NCBI GenBank assembly: GCA_017476785.1
Contig: JAFUZD010000104.1
Location: 1-64,000 of the forward strand
Direction: 5' to 3'
DNA from: Prevotella sp.
Lineage (GTDB): Bacteria; Bacteroidota; Bacteroidia; Bacteroidales; Bacteroidaceae
DNA length: 64,000 nucleotides
In this document: piece after piece, positions 15,527-24,166 of the stretch
Numbering within the stretch: the stretch's first letter is position 1
How the letters are laid out: each line of letters opens with the position of its first letter
Translations under genes and position numbers: made by a program
The notes under the pieces: model-generated
What the model was told of the DNA's origin: nothing
The model's input: the letters and a program-made list of their open reading frames with translations, nothing else
Databases searched by the model: none

Positions 15527-17800
15527 TCAGCCAAGCAGCAGCGCACTGACGCGTGCCGTGTCGAGAGCCCACTGGTAGTCGTACACCTCGTCGGCCTGCG
15601 ATGCCTCGTCGACGCGCTGCAAGTGCTGCGCCTCGGCCTTCAGCTGCAGCAGGTCGCCTATCTTCAGCTTCTGCCGCAGGCGGTTCAGGTAGGCCCGTAT
15701 GTTCTCGGGCGACACACTGAGCACCGTCTGCCCGTCGAAAGGCATTTCGAGCCACGTTATCTCGCGCTCTGCCACGCTGAGCACGCCGAAGATGAGCCCC
15801 TTAGCCAGATTGGCCTCGGTGATGCGGACGGCGTGCTGCACGGTAGAGGGGTCGTAGGCCACGCCCGTCTTCTCGTCGATCTTCATCGGATAGCGGCTGT
15901 TCATCCACCCCACACGCAGATTAGGCTCCAGATTGCCGCCCGTATAGGCATTGCAGGTGAAGACCACCAGCTCGGTGCCCGAGGCCTCGAGCTCGGGCAG
16001 GTTGAGCTCTATGTACTCGGCCGTCCCCACTTGGTCGGGTATCTGCTGTATGTCGCCAGAGTGCTGGGCACCCGGAGTGGTCAGACTGAAATAGGAGCAC
16101 GTGGCCTGCTGGTCGCCGCCGATGAGGTAGGCACTGAGGTCCATATCCAGATGCTGGGCGGGCAGTCCCACGCCCCAGTGCAGGAACAGGCGCACGCTGT
16201 CGCCCTCTACGGGGAAGCGCGTGCCCTGCAGGGCGGCGGAGGTGTCTTGCACCGTAGTGGCTCGGTCGCCAATGGGCAGGGGGATGTCAAACAGCCGCGG
16301 GTCGATGTAGATGGTGGAAGGTGAATCGTGGAGGGTGGAGGATGTATCGTGAATGGTGGAGGGTGAAGGGAGGAGGGAGGCGAAGTATCGGCGCATTTCG
16401 TCCAGATAGATGCGCTTCACATCTGCTACCATCGCTGCGCGCTCTGCTGCCGTATAGCGATGCAGCAGGCGGTTGGGCTTCACCAGCACCTGTGCGCCGC
16501 CGCGCGGACGGATGGAGCGCGGGCCGTCGGGCTGGAAATAGAGCCCGGCATACTGGCCCAGCGTCACCAGCAGGCGGCGCGGCAGCTGGCCGGCAACGGC
16601 ACTGAATGCGCGCAGCGGTCCTTCGGGTCCGAAGCGGAGCATCGCGGCAAAGAGGCTGCGGGCAAAGAGTCCCGGCCGCTGACTGAGCAGCTGTAGCGCC
16701 AGCGACTCGTCGTTCTGCAGCCGGCCGGCCTCCACACGACCGGCCCACACGGCATAGTCCTGCCGATAGAAGCGGTCGAGCAACTCGCGCAGATGGGTCA
16801 TCTCCTGCCTCTTGGCATACTCCGTGAGGCGCAACGCACGGATGAAGCGCACCCACATACGGCGGCGCGGATGCATTGCCTCGCACATCTGCTCCACCGC
16901 CATCGGCAGGTCGTTCAGCCAGCGGGCCACCATCTTGCACTCCCGCCGGCTGTACTTCAGCCGCAGCTGTGCATCATATTCGCTGAGCTTCTGCGCGGCC
17001 TGCTCCATTCCGCCATACCACCCTGCGTAGGCGCGCTGCTGGTTGCGGCGCAGCGTGCGGACGTCGACAATCTGCGCATCGCCGGTCTTCTGGAACCACA
17101 GATAGCGCATCACGTCGACGGGCGAGCGGAAGAGCTGCCCGGCCTCATCGCCGCGCCCCTGCTCCACCAGCTCGCTGACCACGGCAACGAGCGTCTCCTT
17201 CATCCCCACCTCCACGGCGGGGATGGGCAGATGGCGCAGCAGCACCCGCAGCGAGTCCTGCTGCGTGGCATCGAGGGGAACGGGCGAGCAGAGCAGTGCC
17301 TCCAGATGGGCCGTCAGCTCGGCATCGCCCCACAGGCGCAGCAGCTGCAGCTTGCTGCCCTGACCGCTGAACGTGAAGTGGCTGGTCTCAAAGGGCGTCC
17401 CGCAGAAGGGGCACGCCGTATAGCGTTCAAGGGGGAACGTGTCCTCGGGAATGATGTGGCCGCAGGCCAGGCGGGTGCCGTCGGTCTGGAACAGGTTGGC
17501 CAGCCACGTGATGAGATGGTCCATCCGCGTCTCGCCCGTAGGGATGTTCCACTGGCGCACCTTGGCTGTCCAGTTGTGGCGTGTGCCCAGCAGGGTGTTC
17601 AGCGCGTTGAGCACCTCGATGCGCTGGCGGCTGTCGGTACCGTTGACGGCGTGCAGCAGCGGCTCGTCGAGCGCAAAGCCCAGCTCGCTCAGCTGGCGGG
17701 CAAAAGCAGCCGTGGCCGGTCTAATCTGCCTGTCAGGATGGGCATCGGGCAGATAGAGCGCCTGCTGGCGCAGGGCTACAAGCAGTAGTTCTTGGTCCAT
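15527..17800 (-). CDS. RING-like zinc protein with C-terminal TerD-like domain
   Basis: A 757-residue protein. Around residues 112-137 a cysteine/histidine cluster (ACGHIIPEDTFPLERYTACPFCGTPF) resembles a RING-type zinc site. The middle is helical. The last third contains a TerD-like fold (FLHWGVGLPAQHLDMDLSAYLIGGD, then ELVVFTCNAYTGGN). This resembles the MXAN_6230/SCO0854 RING-domain family by memory of that architecture. TerD domains bind calcium and occur in tellurite/stress systems; function here is unknown. A 7-residue repeat (STIHDTS/STLHDSP/STIYIDP) is inserted between the two halves. The gene is preceded by a structured leader ending in a terminator. Confidence 0.7.
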   Translation of the reverse strand: MDQELLLVALRQQALYLPDAHPDRQIRPATAAFARQLSELGFALDEPLLHAVNGTDSRQRIEVLNALNTLLGTRHNWTAKVRQWNIPTGETRMDHLITWLANLFQTDGTRLACGHIIPEDTFPLERYTACPFCGTPFETSHFTFSGQGSKLQLLRLWGDAELTAHLEALLCSPVPLDATQQDSLRVLLRHLPIPAVEVGMKETLVAVVSELVEQGRGDEAGQLFRSPVDVMRYLWFQKTGDAQIVDVRTLRRNQQRAYAGWYGGMEQAAQKLSEYDAQLRLKYSRRECKMVARWLNDLPMAVEQMCEAMHPRRRMWVRFIRALRLTEYAKRQEMTHLRELLDRFYRQDYAVWAGRVEAGRLQNDESLALQLLSQRPGLFARSLFAAMLRFGPEGPLRAFSAVAGQLPRRLLVTLGQYAGLYFQPDGPRSIRPRGGAQVLVKPNRLLHRYTAAERAAMVADVKRIYLDEMRRYFASLLPSPSTIHDTSSTLHDSPSTIYIDPRLFDIPLPIGDRATTVQDTSAALQGTRFPVEGDSVRLFLHWGVGLPAQHLDMDLSAYLIGGDQQATCSYFSLTTPGAQHSGDIQQIPDQVGTAEYIELNLPELEASGTELVVFTCNAYTGGNLEPNLRVGWMNSRYPMKIDEKTGVAYDPSTVQHAVRITEANLAKGLIFGVLSVAEREITWLEMPFDGQTVLSVSPENIRAYLNRLRQKLKIGDLLQLKAEAQHLQRVDEASQADEVYDYQWALDTARVSALLLG
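16309..16378. repeat. In-frame 21-bp repeat inside the RING/TerD gene
   Basis: Three 21-bp units encode STIHDTS, STLHDSP and STIYIDP on the minus strand. Related units occur in cobQ, cbiG-cobM and cobK-cbiD. Confidence 0.8.
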
Positions 17801-17827
17801 CGTTCCTCCTTTCGTAAGTCAAAAAAG

Positions 17828-17907
17828 AGAAAGGCAATGGAGGGACTGCCCGCCGAAGCGGAATCATCTAAACAAGATATCAGAAGTAAGTCCCTCTTGG
17901 CCTTTCT
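17828..17907 (-). ncRNA. Structured leader RNA with terminator, upstream of the RING/TerD gene
   Basis: On the minus strand AGAAAGGC (17900-17907) pairs with GCCTTTCT (17828-17835). An inner AGAGGGACT/AGTCCCTC stem follows, enclosing an AUCU/AGAU hairpin and a CCGC-UUCG-GCGG tetraloop hairpin. A TCTTTTTT run follows at 17821-17827, so the closing stem acts as an intrinsic terminator about 20 bp before the start codon. A complete promoter (box 17932-17939) starts just upstream. This is attenuator or riboswitch architecture. I do not recognise the class. Confidence 0.6.
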
Positions 17908-17931
17908 GTGCTAAGATGCTTATTACGAATG

Positions 17932-17939
17932 CAAAAATA
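17932..17939 (-). promoter_or_regulatory. Promoter (TATTTTTG) for the structured leader
   Basis: The -7 box TATTTTTG has a TTG 19 bp upstream on the minus strand. The transcript would start roughly 20 nt before the structured element. Confidence 0.6.
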
Positions 17940-18018
17940 GGCTTTTTTCCTCAAACTACAATGCAATGAGGGCAAAAAACGCACAAAAAGATGCCGCAGG
18001 GAGGCTGGGAGCTCAGGA

Positions 18019-18077
18019 AATTCTCGCGAGAATTTTCAGAATTTTCGCGAGAATTTCCCAAATTCTCGCGAGAATTC
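18019..18077. repeat. Palindromic 21-bp triplet at the cbiB 3' end
   Basis: Three copies of AATTCTCGCGAGAATT, a perfect palindrome, or close variants start at 18019, 18040 and 18061. The last copy overlaps the cbiB stop codon. The same triplet occurs at the end of the cbiE-cbiT gene (35776-35835). Confidence 0.9.
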
Positions 18078-19029
18078 ACAATGCAGAGCAAAGGATGGCG
18101 GCAGCGCAAAGGGCAACCGACATCGTCTCTACGGCGCGGTTAATGTGAAGGGCGCGCCGGACATCGGCAGTGGAGAGGGCACGGCTGTTGGTGCCGATAT
18201 AGGGCTTGTCGATGTATTCGCCAAAATACGTGTGGCCGCCGCCGAAGCGACAGTCCAGTATGCCGGCCAGAGCAGCCTCGGGCCAGCCGCTGTTGGGACT
18301 GGCGTGGCAGTGGCCGTAGCGGACTACGAAGCCCAGCAGGCGCGGCCGCCCCGACGCAATCACCATCAGCAGTGCCGTCAGCCGCGCAGGAATCCAGTTG
18401 GCCGCGTCGTCAATACGGGCCGCCACGCAGCCGAAGTCGCGGTAGCGCTCGGTGCGGTAGCCTATCATCGAGTCGAGCGTATTCACCATCTTGTAGGCCA
18501 TCATCCCCGCCGGGCCGAGCACGGCCAGCCAGAACAGCGGGGCCACCACGCCGTCGCTCAGATTCTCGGCCAGCGTCTCCAGTGCGGCCGTGCGCACCTC
18601 TTGGGCCGACAGCTGGGTGGTGTCGCGCCCCACGATGCGGGCCACCTGCCGGCGACCGTCGGCGAGCGAGCGGTCGAGTGCCGTAAACACGTCGCGCACT
18701 TCGCGGATGAGCGTGGTGCCGGCCAAGCAGGAGAACACCATCAGTGTGACGAGGAGAAAGCGGAGAATGGGAACGGGCGAAAGCAGCAGGCAGAGCCCCT
18801 CGGTCAGCAGATAGGCAGCGAGGACGAGCGTAATGGCCATTGCGCCCCCCTTCAGTCGGCGATGGCGGCCGCGATTGAGCCACCGCTCGCCACGGGCTAT
18901 CAGCCGGCCGAAGAAGACGACAGGATGGGGCCACCACGCCGGGTCGCCCAGCAGAAGGTCGAGCACCCAGCCCACGAGCAGCGGGCCGAGCCCCATCAGA
19001 ACGGGTAACACACTGTCAAGCGATGCCAT
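18076..19029 (-). CDS. cbiB: Adenosylcobinamide-phosphate synthase CbiB
   Basis: A 317-residue inner-membrane enzyme that attaches aminopropanol phosphate to adenosylcobyric acid. Family features are GWVLDLLLGDPAWWPHPVVFFG near the N-terminus, a central block ENLSDGVVAPLFWLAVLGPAGMMAYKMVNTLDSMIGY, and NSGWPEAALAGIL near the C-terminus. It overlaps the upstream threonine-phosphate decarboxylase gene by 14 bp and ends the cbiA-cobQ-cobD-cbiB operon. Its stop codon falls inside a palindromic repeat triplet. Confidence 0.95.
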   Translation of the reverse strand: MASLDSVLPVLMGLGPLLVGWVLDLLLGDPAWWPHPVVFFGRLIARGERWLNRGRHRRLKGGAMAITLVLAAYLLTEGLCLLLSPVPILRFLLVTLMVFSCLAGTTLIREVRDVFTALDRSLADGRRQVARIVGRDTTQLSAQEVRTAALETLAENLSDGVVAPLFWLAVLGPAGMMAYKMVNTLDSMIGYRTERYRDFGCVAARIDDAANWIPARLTALLMVIASGRPRLLGFVVRYGHCHASPNSGWPEAALAGILDCRFGGGHTYFGEYIDKPYIGTNSRALSTADVRRALHINRAVETMSVALCAAAILCSAL

Positions 19030-20041
19030 TGAGATAGGTTTTGATGGCTGCTATCAGCTGGTCGTCCTCCTCGGGAGTCTGTGCCGCCACGCGGAAGAAG
19101 TGGTTGGACAGGCCGTAGAAGTTGGAGCAGTCGCGGATAAGGATGCCATAGTTACGGATGAGATATTGCTTCAGGTCGGCCGACGTGGCAGGGTCGATCT
19201 CGACCAGCATAAAGTTGCACTTGCTGTCGAACACGCGGAGGCCTTTAATCGCCGACAGTTCGGCTTGCAGGCGGCGTGCCTCGGCCAGATAGGCCGACAT
19301 ATCCGTCACGGCCGGACGGGCCTCGTCGCTGAGCAGGAACTTGCCGGCCTCGATGGCCAGCGCATTGACCGACCACGGCTGGCGCAACTGGCGCAGACGC
19401 TGGATGAGCGTAGGATGAGCCGTGACGTAGCCCAGCCGCAGGCCGGGCACGCAGAACTGCTTGGTGAGCGAGTGGAGCAGCAGCAGATTGGTGCAGTCCT
19501 GCATCTCGCTGGGAACGAGCAGGGGCTCCTGCGTGTAGGTCTCGTACGACTGGTCGACGACGAAGACATAACGCTTCATCCGACGGATGACGTAGCTGAC
19601 GAAGTCTTTCATCAGCACGTTGCCCGAGGGGTTGTTGGGGTTGCATATCCAGTAGACGCGGTCTTCGGGCAGGCGTGTCAGCTCGTCGGCGCGCTCGTAG
19701 GAGATGAGGTGGCGGTGCACCCGACAGGCATCGGCATACTCGCTGAACGTGGGCTGCGGAATGACCGAGGCGCAGCCGCGGTAGAGCTGGGCAATGAGAT
19801 AGATGGCATCGGTGGCGCCATTGGTCACCATCACGCTGTCGGCCGACAAGTTGAGCCGCCGGGCAATCATCCGCTCCAGCGTGCGTGGCTGGGGCTCGGG
19901 GTAGTTGCCGACGACGTCGAGCCGCCGGGCCAGATAGTCTTTCAGAGCCTGCAGGTCGGCGTGCTGATAGATGTTGGAGCTGAAGTTGAGCCGTATCTTT
20001 CCGCCGTAGCGGTAGAGGTCGTCGCCGTGTCCTTCAATCAT
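19016..20041 (-). CDS. cobD: Threonine-phosphate decarboxylase-like PLP enzyme
   Basis: A 341-residue class I/II aminotransferase-fold enzyme. The PLP lysine lies in HSLTKQFCVPGLRLGY, with NPNNPSG and a VDQSYETY motif upstream. Histidinol-phosphate aminotransferases look alike, but the position between cobQ and cbiB in a coupled operon makes CobD (L-threonine-O-3-phosphate to aminopropanol phosphate) the best call. That product is the substrate of CbiB next door. It overlaps cobQ by 4 bp and cbiB by 14 bp. Confidence 0.88.
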   Translation of the reverse strand: MIEGHGDDLYRYGGKIRLNFSSNIYQHADLQALKDYLARRLDVVGNYPEPQPRTLERMIARRLNLSADSVMVTNGATDAIYLIAQLYRGCASVIPQPTFSEYADACRVHRHLISYERADELTRLPEDRVYWICNPNNPSGNVLMKDFVSYVIRRMKRYVFVVDQSYETYTQEPLLVPSEMQDCTNLLLLHSLTKQFCVPGLRLGYVTAHPTLIQRLRQLRQPWSVNALAIEAGKFLLSDEARPAVTDMSAYLAEARRLQAELSAIKGLRVFDSKCNFMLVEIDPATSADLKQYLIRNYGILIRDCSNFYGLSNHFFRVAAQTPEEDDQLIAAIKTYLNGIA

Positions 20042-21588
20042 TGTGCTGTCGTCATTATCTGGTACAACCGTTCCATATCGAGATGGTGCCGCACGTGGTC
20101 GGCCAGCCGGTCGTACTGTTCGTTCTTAAACTGGCCGTAGTCGAAGGCTGCGGCACCGGTGCTGAGCTTGTCGGCATAGGGAGCCAGCAGTCTGTCGATC
20201 ACTTCGGCGTTGTCCAGCAGGCCGTGGATGTAGGTGCCTGCGCAGCGTTCGTCGGCGCAATAACCGTCGCTTGTGCCGTCGCTCAACAGGCACAGCGGCT
20301 GCTCGGGGGCACCGCTGACGGGCAGCGTGCGGCCCATATGTATCTCGTAGCCGGTGAAAGGTAGATGGTGGGGAGGGGATTGTGTAGCATAAAGGGTGGA
20401 GGGTGTAGCGTGGAGGGCGGAGGATGTAGCGTGGAGGGTGAAGCTGACCTGACGGGTGCGCTTTTCGCCACCGATGGTGGTGAGTATGGGCAGCAGGCCG
20501 AGACCGGGCAGACGCTCAATGTCGCCTTCCACGTGGTCGGGGTCGAGCACCTCTTGCCCCATCATCTGATAGCCACCACAGATGCCCAGCACCGAGGCTC
20601 CATCGCGGCGGGCGCGGACAATGGCCTGCGCAGCCCCGTTGCGCCGCAGCTCGTAGAGGTCGGCAATGGTAGACTTGCTGCCGGGCAGGATGATGATGTC
20701 GGCCTTCAGCAGTTCCTGCTCGTTGTTGGTATAATATAAATGTACGCGTGGGTCGCGCTCCAGCACGTTGAAGTCGGTGAAGTTGGAGATGTGGCGCAAC
20801 AGCACCACAGCAACGTTCACCCGTCCGCGCTCGGCAGCGACGGCTTTCTGCGTCAGTGCCACGCTGTCTTCTTCTTCGATGTGGATATCGGTGAAATGGG
20901 GGATGACACCCAGCACGGGAACGCCGCACAGCTCTTCCATCATACGGCGCCCCTCGTCGAAGAGGCGCATATCGCCCCTGAACTTGTTGACGATGATGCC
21001 GCGGATGCGCCGGCGGTCTTCTGCCGTCTGCAGGGCTATGCTGCCATAGACCGAGGCGAACACCCCGCCACGGTCGATGTCGGCCACCAGCAGCACGTCG
21101 GCGTCGGCATAGGCGGCCATCGGCATATTGACCAAGTCCTGCCGGCGCAGATTGAGCTCAGAGATAGAACCGGCGCCCTCGAGCACGATGGGGTTGTAGC
21201 GGGCATTGAGGCGGTCGAAAGCCGCGTGGACGGCCTGCCGCAGCTCGTCGCGCCCCTCGTTGCGGAAGTATTCGTAGGCCGAGCTGGAGCCGACAGGACG
21301 GCCGTTGAGCACCACCTGCGACGTGTGGTCCGACTGCGGTTTGAGCAGCAGCGGGTTCATATCCGTGTGGGGAGCCAGTCCGGCGGCCTCGGCCTGCACG
21401 GCCTGCGCACGCCCTATCTCGTATCCTTCGGGCGTGGCAAACGAGTTGAGTGCCATATTCTGCGCCTTAAAGGGAGCCGGCGCATAGCCATCTTGCCGCA
21501 GAATGCGACAGAGCGCCGTGGCCAGCACGCTCTTGCCCACGTCGCTGCCCGTTCCGGCAAGCATTATGTTTCTCAGTCGTCGTTTCAT
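20038..21588 (-). CDS. cobQ: Cobyric acid synthase (glutamine-dependent amidase)
   Basis: A 516-residue cytoplasmic enzyme that amidates four side chains of adenosylcobyrinic acid diamide. The P-loop-like GTGSDVGKSVLATALCR is at the N-terminus. The class I glutaminase half has the Cys nucleophile in SVLGICGGYQMMGQ and the His in TYIHGLLDN. I chose MKRRLRN at 21588, which overlaps the cbiA stop by 4 bp. A 7-residue repeat (TLHATSS/ALHATPS/TLYATQS) is inserted just before the conserved GYEIHMG strand, in a place where relatives normally have only a short loop. Confidence 0.94.
   Translation of the reverse strand: MKRRLRNIMLAGTGSDVGKSVLATALCRILRQDGYAPAPFKAQNMALNSFATPEGYEIGRAQAVQAEAAGLAPHTDMNPLLLKPQSDHTSQVVLNGRPVGSSSAYEYFRNEGRDELRQAVHAAFDRLNARYNPIVLEGAGSISELNLRRQDLVNMPMAAYADADVLLVADIDRGGVFASVYGSIALQTAEDRRRIRGIIVNKFRGDMRLFDEGRRMMEELCGVPVLGVIPHFTDIHIEEEDSVALTQKAVAAERGRVNVAVVLLRHISNFTDFNVLERDPRVHLYYTNNEQELLKADIIILPGSKSTIADLYELRRNGAAQAIVRARRDGASVLGICGGYQMMGQEVLDPDHVEGDIERLPGLGLLPILTTIGGEKRTRQVSFTLHATSSALHATPSTLYATQSPPHHLPFTGYEIHMGRTLPVSGAPEQPLCLLSDGTSDGYCADERCAGTYIHGLLDNAEVIDRLLAPYADKLSTGAAAFDYGQFKNEQYDRLADHVRHHLDMERLYQIMTTAQ
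20360..20440. repeat. In-frame 21-bp repeat inside cobQ
   Basis: GTGGAGGGTGTAGC-type units repeat with a 21-bp period and encode TLHATSS-like heptads on the cobQ strand. The DNA is closely similar to the repeat in the RING/TerD gene. Confidence 0.8.
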
Positions 21589-22859
21589 ATCCAATAGAGG
21601 TGAGTATAGCTGGCTGTGATGTTGCGATGGCGGATGACGGGCGTTGCCACGGCCTCGCCGCGGGCATCGAAGACCTGCGCCGCCGAGGGGGGCTGGGGGT
21701 CGAGAAACTGCGTATAGTGGAACTCGTGGCCGCGCCACTTGCGCCCGTCGAGCGTGAAGCGGCGGTAGCCCAGCGACAGCCGTCGGTCGGTCTGCCGCGC
21801 GGTGACGGCGTAGGGCAGCGCGCCGCACATCTCGAACGAGCCTTCGTCGCTGACAATGCGCTCGCAGAGATACATCATTCCGCCACACTCGGCAAGAATG
21901 CGCCCGTCCCGAAGGGCATATTCCCTAATGGACGTACGCGCCCGCACAGCCCGTTGCAGCGCCTCCAGATGCTTCTCTGGGTATCCGCCGGGCAGGTAGA
22001 GCAGCTGGGTATCGGCCGGCAGCGGCTCGTCCTGTTCGGGGTCGAAGAAGACGACGCGCCCACGGCTGCGCAGCCGGTCGAGATGTTCCTCATAGATAAA
22101 CGAAAAAGCCTCTGCATTGCGGGCCACCGCGATGACGCCCTCAGCCCTGCCCTCCTCCGGGTTCTGGCTTTCTGGCTCCGGTGCCAACTGCTCCATCTGC
22201 AGTTCGTCCACCATCCCCTGCCAGTCCACGTGCTCCTCAAGGAGGCTTACCAGCCTGTCGGCCTCAGCAGAATGGCTGAAGTCGAGCCCCAGATAGCGCG
22301 AAGGTTGCTCAAGTGCGGCGTCGCGCGGCAGACATCCGTAGCAGCGCAGTCCGGCGTCAGCACACACCTCGGCCAGCATCCGCCGGTGGCGCGCAGAGCC
22401 CACCCGATTGAAGATGACGCCTGCGATGTGCACCTCGGCGTCGAAACCGGCAAAGCCGCGCAACAGTGGTGTCAACGAGTAGGCAGCACTGCGGGCATCG
22501 ACCACCAGCACCACAGGCAGACCGAGCAGGCGTGCTATCTCAGCCGACGAGCCACGCCAACGCTCATAACCGTCGTAGAGCCCCATCATTCCCTCCACGA
22601 TGCAGACGTCGGCCGATGCACCATAACGGGCATAGAGGTGGCGCAGGTGGTCAGCCGGTGCCATAAAGCTGTCGAGATTGACCGACGGCCGCCCGCAGAC
22701 AGCCTCGTGAAACTTGGTGTCGATGTAGTCGGGACCGCATTTGAAAGGCTGCACCGTCCGGCCTCGGCGGGTCAGCAGCGCCATCAGCCCGCGCGCTACC
22801 GTCGTCTTACCCGAGCCCGATGCAGGTGCTGCGATGAGGAATTGTGTTTTCGTTTTCAC
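21585..22859 (-). CDS. cbiA: Cobyrinic acid a,c-diamide synthase
   Basis: A 424-residue glutamine-dependent amidase, first of the late cobalamin operon. The P-loop APASGSGKTTVARGL lies at the N-terminus, and the glutaminase half carries LPGGYPEKHLEAL and ILAECGGMMYLCE with the predicted Cys nucleophile, ending near YTHLYW. A longer ATG start at 22910 is possible. However, a TATCTTTG promoter box (22865-22872) ends 5 bp before a GTG at 22859, so the GTG start on a leaderless message fits better. No cobalamin riboswitch is seen upstream. Confidence 0.9.
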   Translation of the reverse strand: MKTKTQFLIAAPASGSGKTTVARGLMALLTRRGRTVQPFKCGPDYIDTKFHEAVCGRPSVNLDSFMAPADHLRHLYARYGASADVCIVEGMMGLYDGYERWRGSSAEIARLLGLPVVLVVDARSAAYSLTPLLRGFAGFDAEVHIAGVIFNRVGSARHRRMLAEVCADAGLRCYGCLPRDAALEQPSRYLGLDFSHSAEADRLVSLLEEHVDWQGMVDELQMEQLAPEPESQNPEEGRAEGVIAVARNAEAFSFIYEEHLDRLRSRGRVVFFDPEQDEPLPADTQLLYLPGGYPEKHLEALQRAVRARTSIREYALRDGRILAECGGMMYLCERIVSDEGSFEMCGALPYAVTARQTDRRLSLGYRRFTLDGRKWRGHEFHYTQFLDPQPPSAAQVFDARGEAVATPVIRHRNITASYTHLYWI

Positions 22860-22864
22860 GCCTG

Positions 22865-22872
22865 CAAAGATA
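22865..22872 (-). promoter_or_regulatory. -7 box (TATCTTTG) next to the cbiA GTG start
   Basis: TATCTTTG on the minus strand implies transcription starting at or within a few bases of the GTG. The -33 region lacks a clear TTG. Confidence 0.5.
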
Positions 22873-23098
22873 GCAGATAATTCCGAAACCGCCTTACATT
22901 TGCACTCCAAAATCCTAAAAAATCACCCCAGCACTCCCCTTCCCACAGCGATGCCATCACATAGGGACGGCATCCTTAAAAAGTCATTTCATTTGTTTCA
23001 CTGATTGGAAATGCAGCAATGGGGCCGGAGGACGACCCATTGCAAGTCCCTTTTCACACAAATTTCATTTCGACCGAAAACTTTTCCGCCTTCATTTG

Positions 23099-23128
23099 TT
23101 GCTATCTGCCAAAATTCCAGTATCTTTG
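23099..23128 (+). promoter_or_regulatory. Promoter of structured RNA 1
   Basis: TTG (23099-23101) and TATCTTTG (23121-23128) are separated by 19 bp, a full Bacteroidetes promoter. The stretch 22911-23098 holds nothing I can assign. Confidence 0.65.
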
Positions 23129-23134
23129 CATCGT

Positions 23135-23310
23135 GTTTCGTATGGAACACAAGACATATTGCTCAATAGTCTCTCAATCGCCACCGAGAAGAAACGAGCA
23201 AACTATCAATATTGGGACTGTCCCGACAACGGGCGCAGCATCCCCATATTTGATAGTGGCTTGTGGCGAGCCGAGAGACGTATGGTGAATGCCTGCGCCT
23301 TTCGTGTTTA
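23135..23310 (+). ncRNA. Structured RNA 1, long imperfect hairpin
   Basis: A transcript of about 180 nt is predicted between its promoter and the next gene. Its ends pair (ACACAAG near 23147 with CTTTCGTGT near 23299). Inside, GTCTCTC/GAGAGAC (23169/23273), CGCCAC/GTGGCG (23179/23263), ACTATCA/TGATAGT (23202/23251) and CCCG/CGGG form one long interrupted stem. The boxes CAAGACATA (23150-23158) and CTGCGCCTTT (23293-23302) recur in structured RNA 2 at 43 kb, while the stems between them differ. The overall shape recalls 6S RNA, but I cannot confirm that. Confidence 0.6.
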
Positions 23311-23345
23311 GAAAAGGATACTATTAATATTAAAAAGTAAGTGAT

Positions 23346-23744
23346 ATGAAGAAGTGGTTAATTTTTGGCGGTGGTGTCTTGACAGGAATTGTCTTGACAT
23401 TTGTATTTGCTTTCATCTTCTCGGCAAGTCGTTCGGGAAGCGATGATGGAATTACTTGGTTTGAGAAGCCTGGTGATGTGATTGAGGTCAAAGCATTCCA
23501 AGTATTTCAAGTGTTGGGAGAAGATGCTGCATTGGTAAAAGGGCAAACATATGAAGACTTGGATTTGGAGATTTTCACGGGGGCAATCTATTTGCTGACG
23601 AATGAAGACGGCAAATATTATTATGATGACGAGATTGTAAAAGTCCCCGATGGCAAAGTTGCAAGACAAGTTGGCATCTATCAGTATCAGACAAAATCCA
23701 ATTTCGGAAAGACTGTACCTATTATTCAAATTATGAACAAATAA
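23346..23744 (+). CDS. Small membrane-anchored protein of unknown function
   Basis: A 132-residue protein with one N-terminal transmembrane segment (residues 4-27) and a soluble, probably beta-rich, extracytoplasmic part containing a YYYDDEIVKVPDGKVARQVGIYQY segment. I recognise no family. It is the first gene after structured RNA 1, in a clearly AT-rich stretch, and is followed 11 bp later by another small exported protein. Confidence 0.65.
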   Translation: MKKWLIFGGGVLTGIVLTFVFAFIFSASRSGSDDGITWFEKPGDVIEVKAFQVFQVLGEDAALVKGQTYEDLDLEIFTGAIYLLTNEDGKYYYDDEIVKVPDGKVARQVGIYQYQTKSNFGKTVPIIQIMNK

Positions 23745-23755
23745 AAACAGATGAT

Positions 23756-24148
23756 ATGAAGAAAATTCTTATTATGATTTTTATGCTGGTCGCGATAAAT
23801 GTAGGTGCCCAGACGAATAGTGATAACAAAGTATATTTTTCTCCTGATGCAAATGTGACATATCGCTTGTTCAAGACACAGAATATGCATATTTTCATTA
23901 AACTTAACACAAGCAATGGAACGATGAAGCTTGTGCAATTTAGTACGTCAAGTGTAAATGATATGATGGAAGCTAATTTGAGCAATATTGAATTAGTGAC
24001 AAGAGCAGAAGCCAAAAACGGTCGTTTCTATTTATACCCGACAGACAACTTTTATACATTCTTGCTGTTAGACCAAATAGATGGAAGAGTTTGGCAAGTC
24101 CAATGGTCTACAGACCCAGAAAGCAGAGGAATACTAAGAATATACTAA
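23756..24148 (+). CDS. Small exported protein of unknown function
   Basis: A 130-residue protein with a signal peptide (cleavage near NVGAQ) and a soluble mature part that looks beta-rich (YRLFKTQNMHIFIKLNT, VWQVQWSTD). No family is recognised. It sits 11 bp after the membrane-anchored protein and 18 bp before the HNH gene, so it belongs to the same transcript. Confidence 0.65.
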   Translation: MKKILIMIFMLVAINVGAQTNSDNKVYFSPDANVTYRLFKTQNMHIFIKLNTSNGTMKLVQFSTSSVNDMMEANLSNIELVTRAEAKNGRFYLYPTDNFYTFLLLDQIDGRVWQVQWSTDPESRGILRIY

Positions 24149-24166
24149 GCACTTCACAAAGAATCT

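Noticed and set aside
22860..22910. Cobalamin riboswitch before cbiA or before cobJ
   Set aside because: The leaders are too short and lack the GCCACTG and B12-box motifs seen at 27.5 kb.
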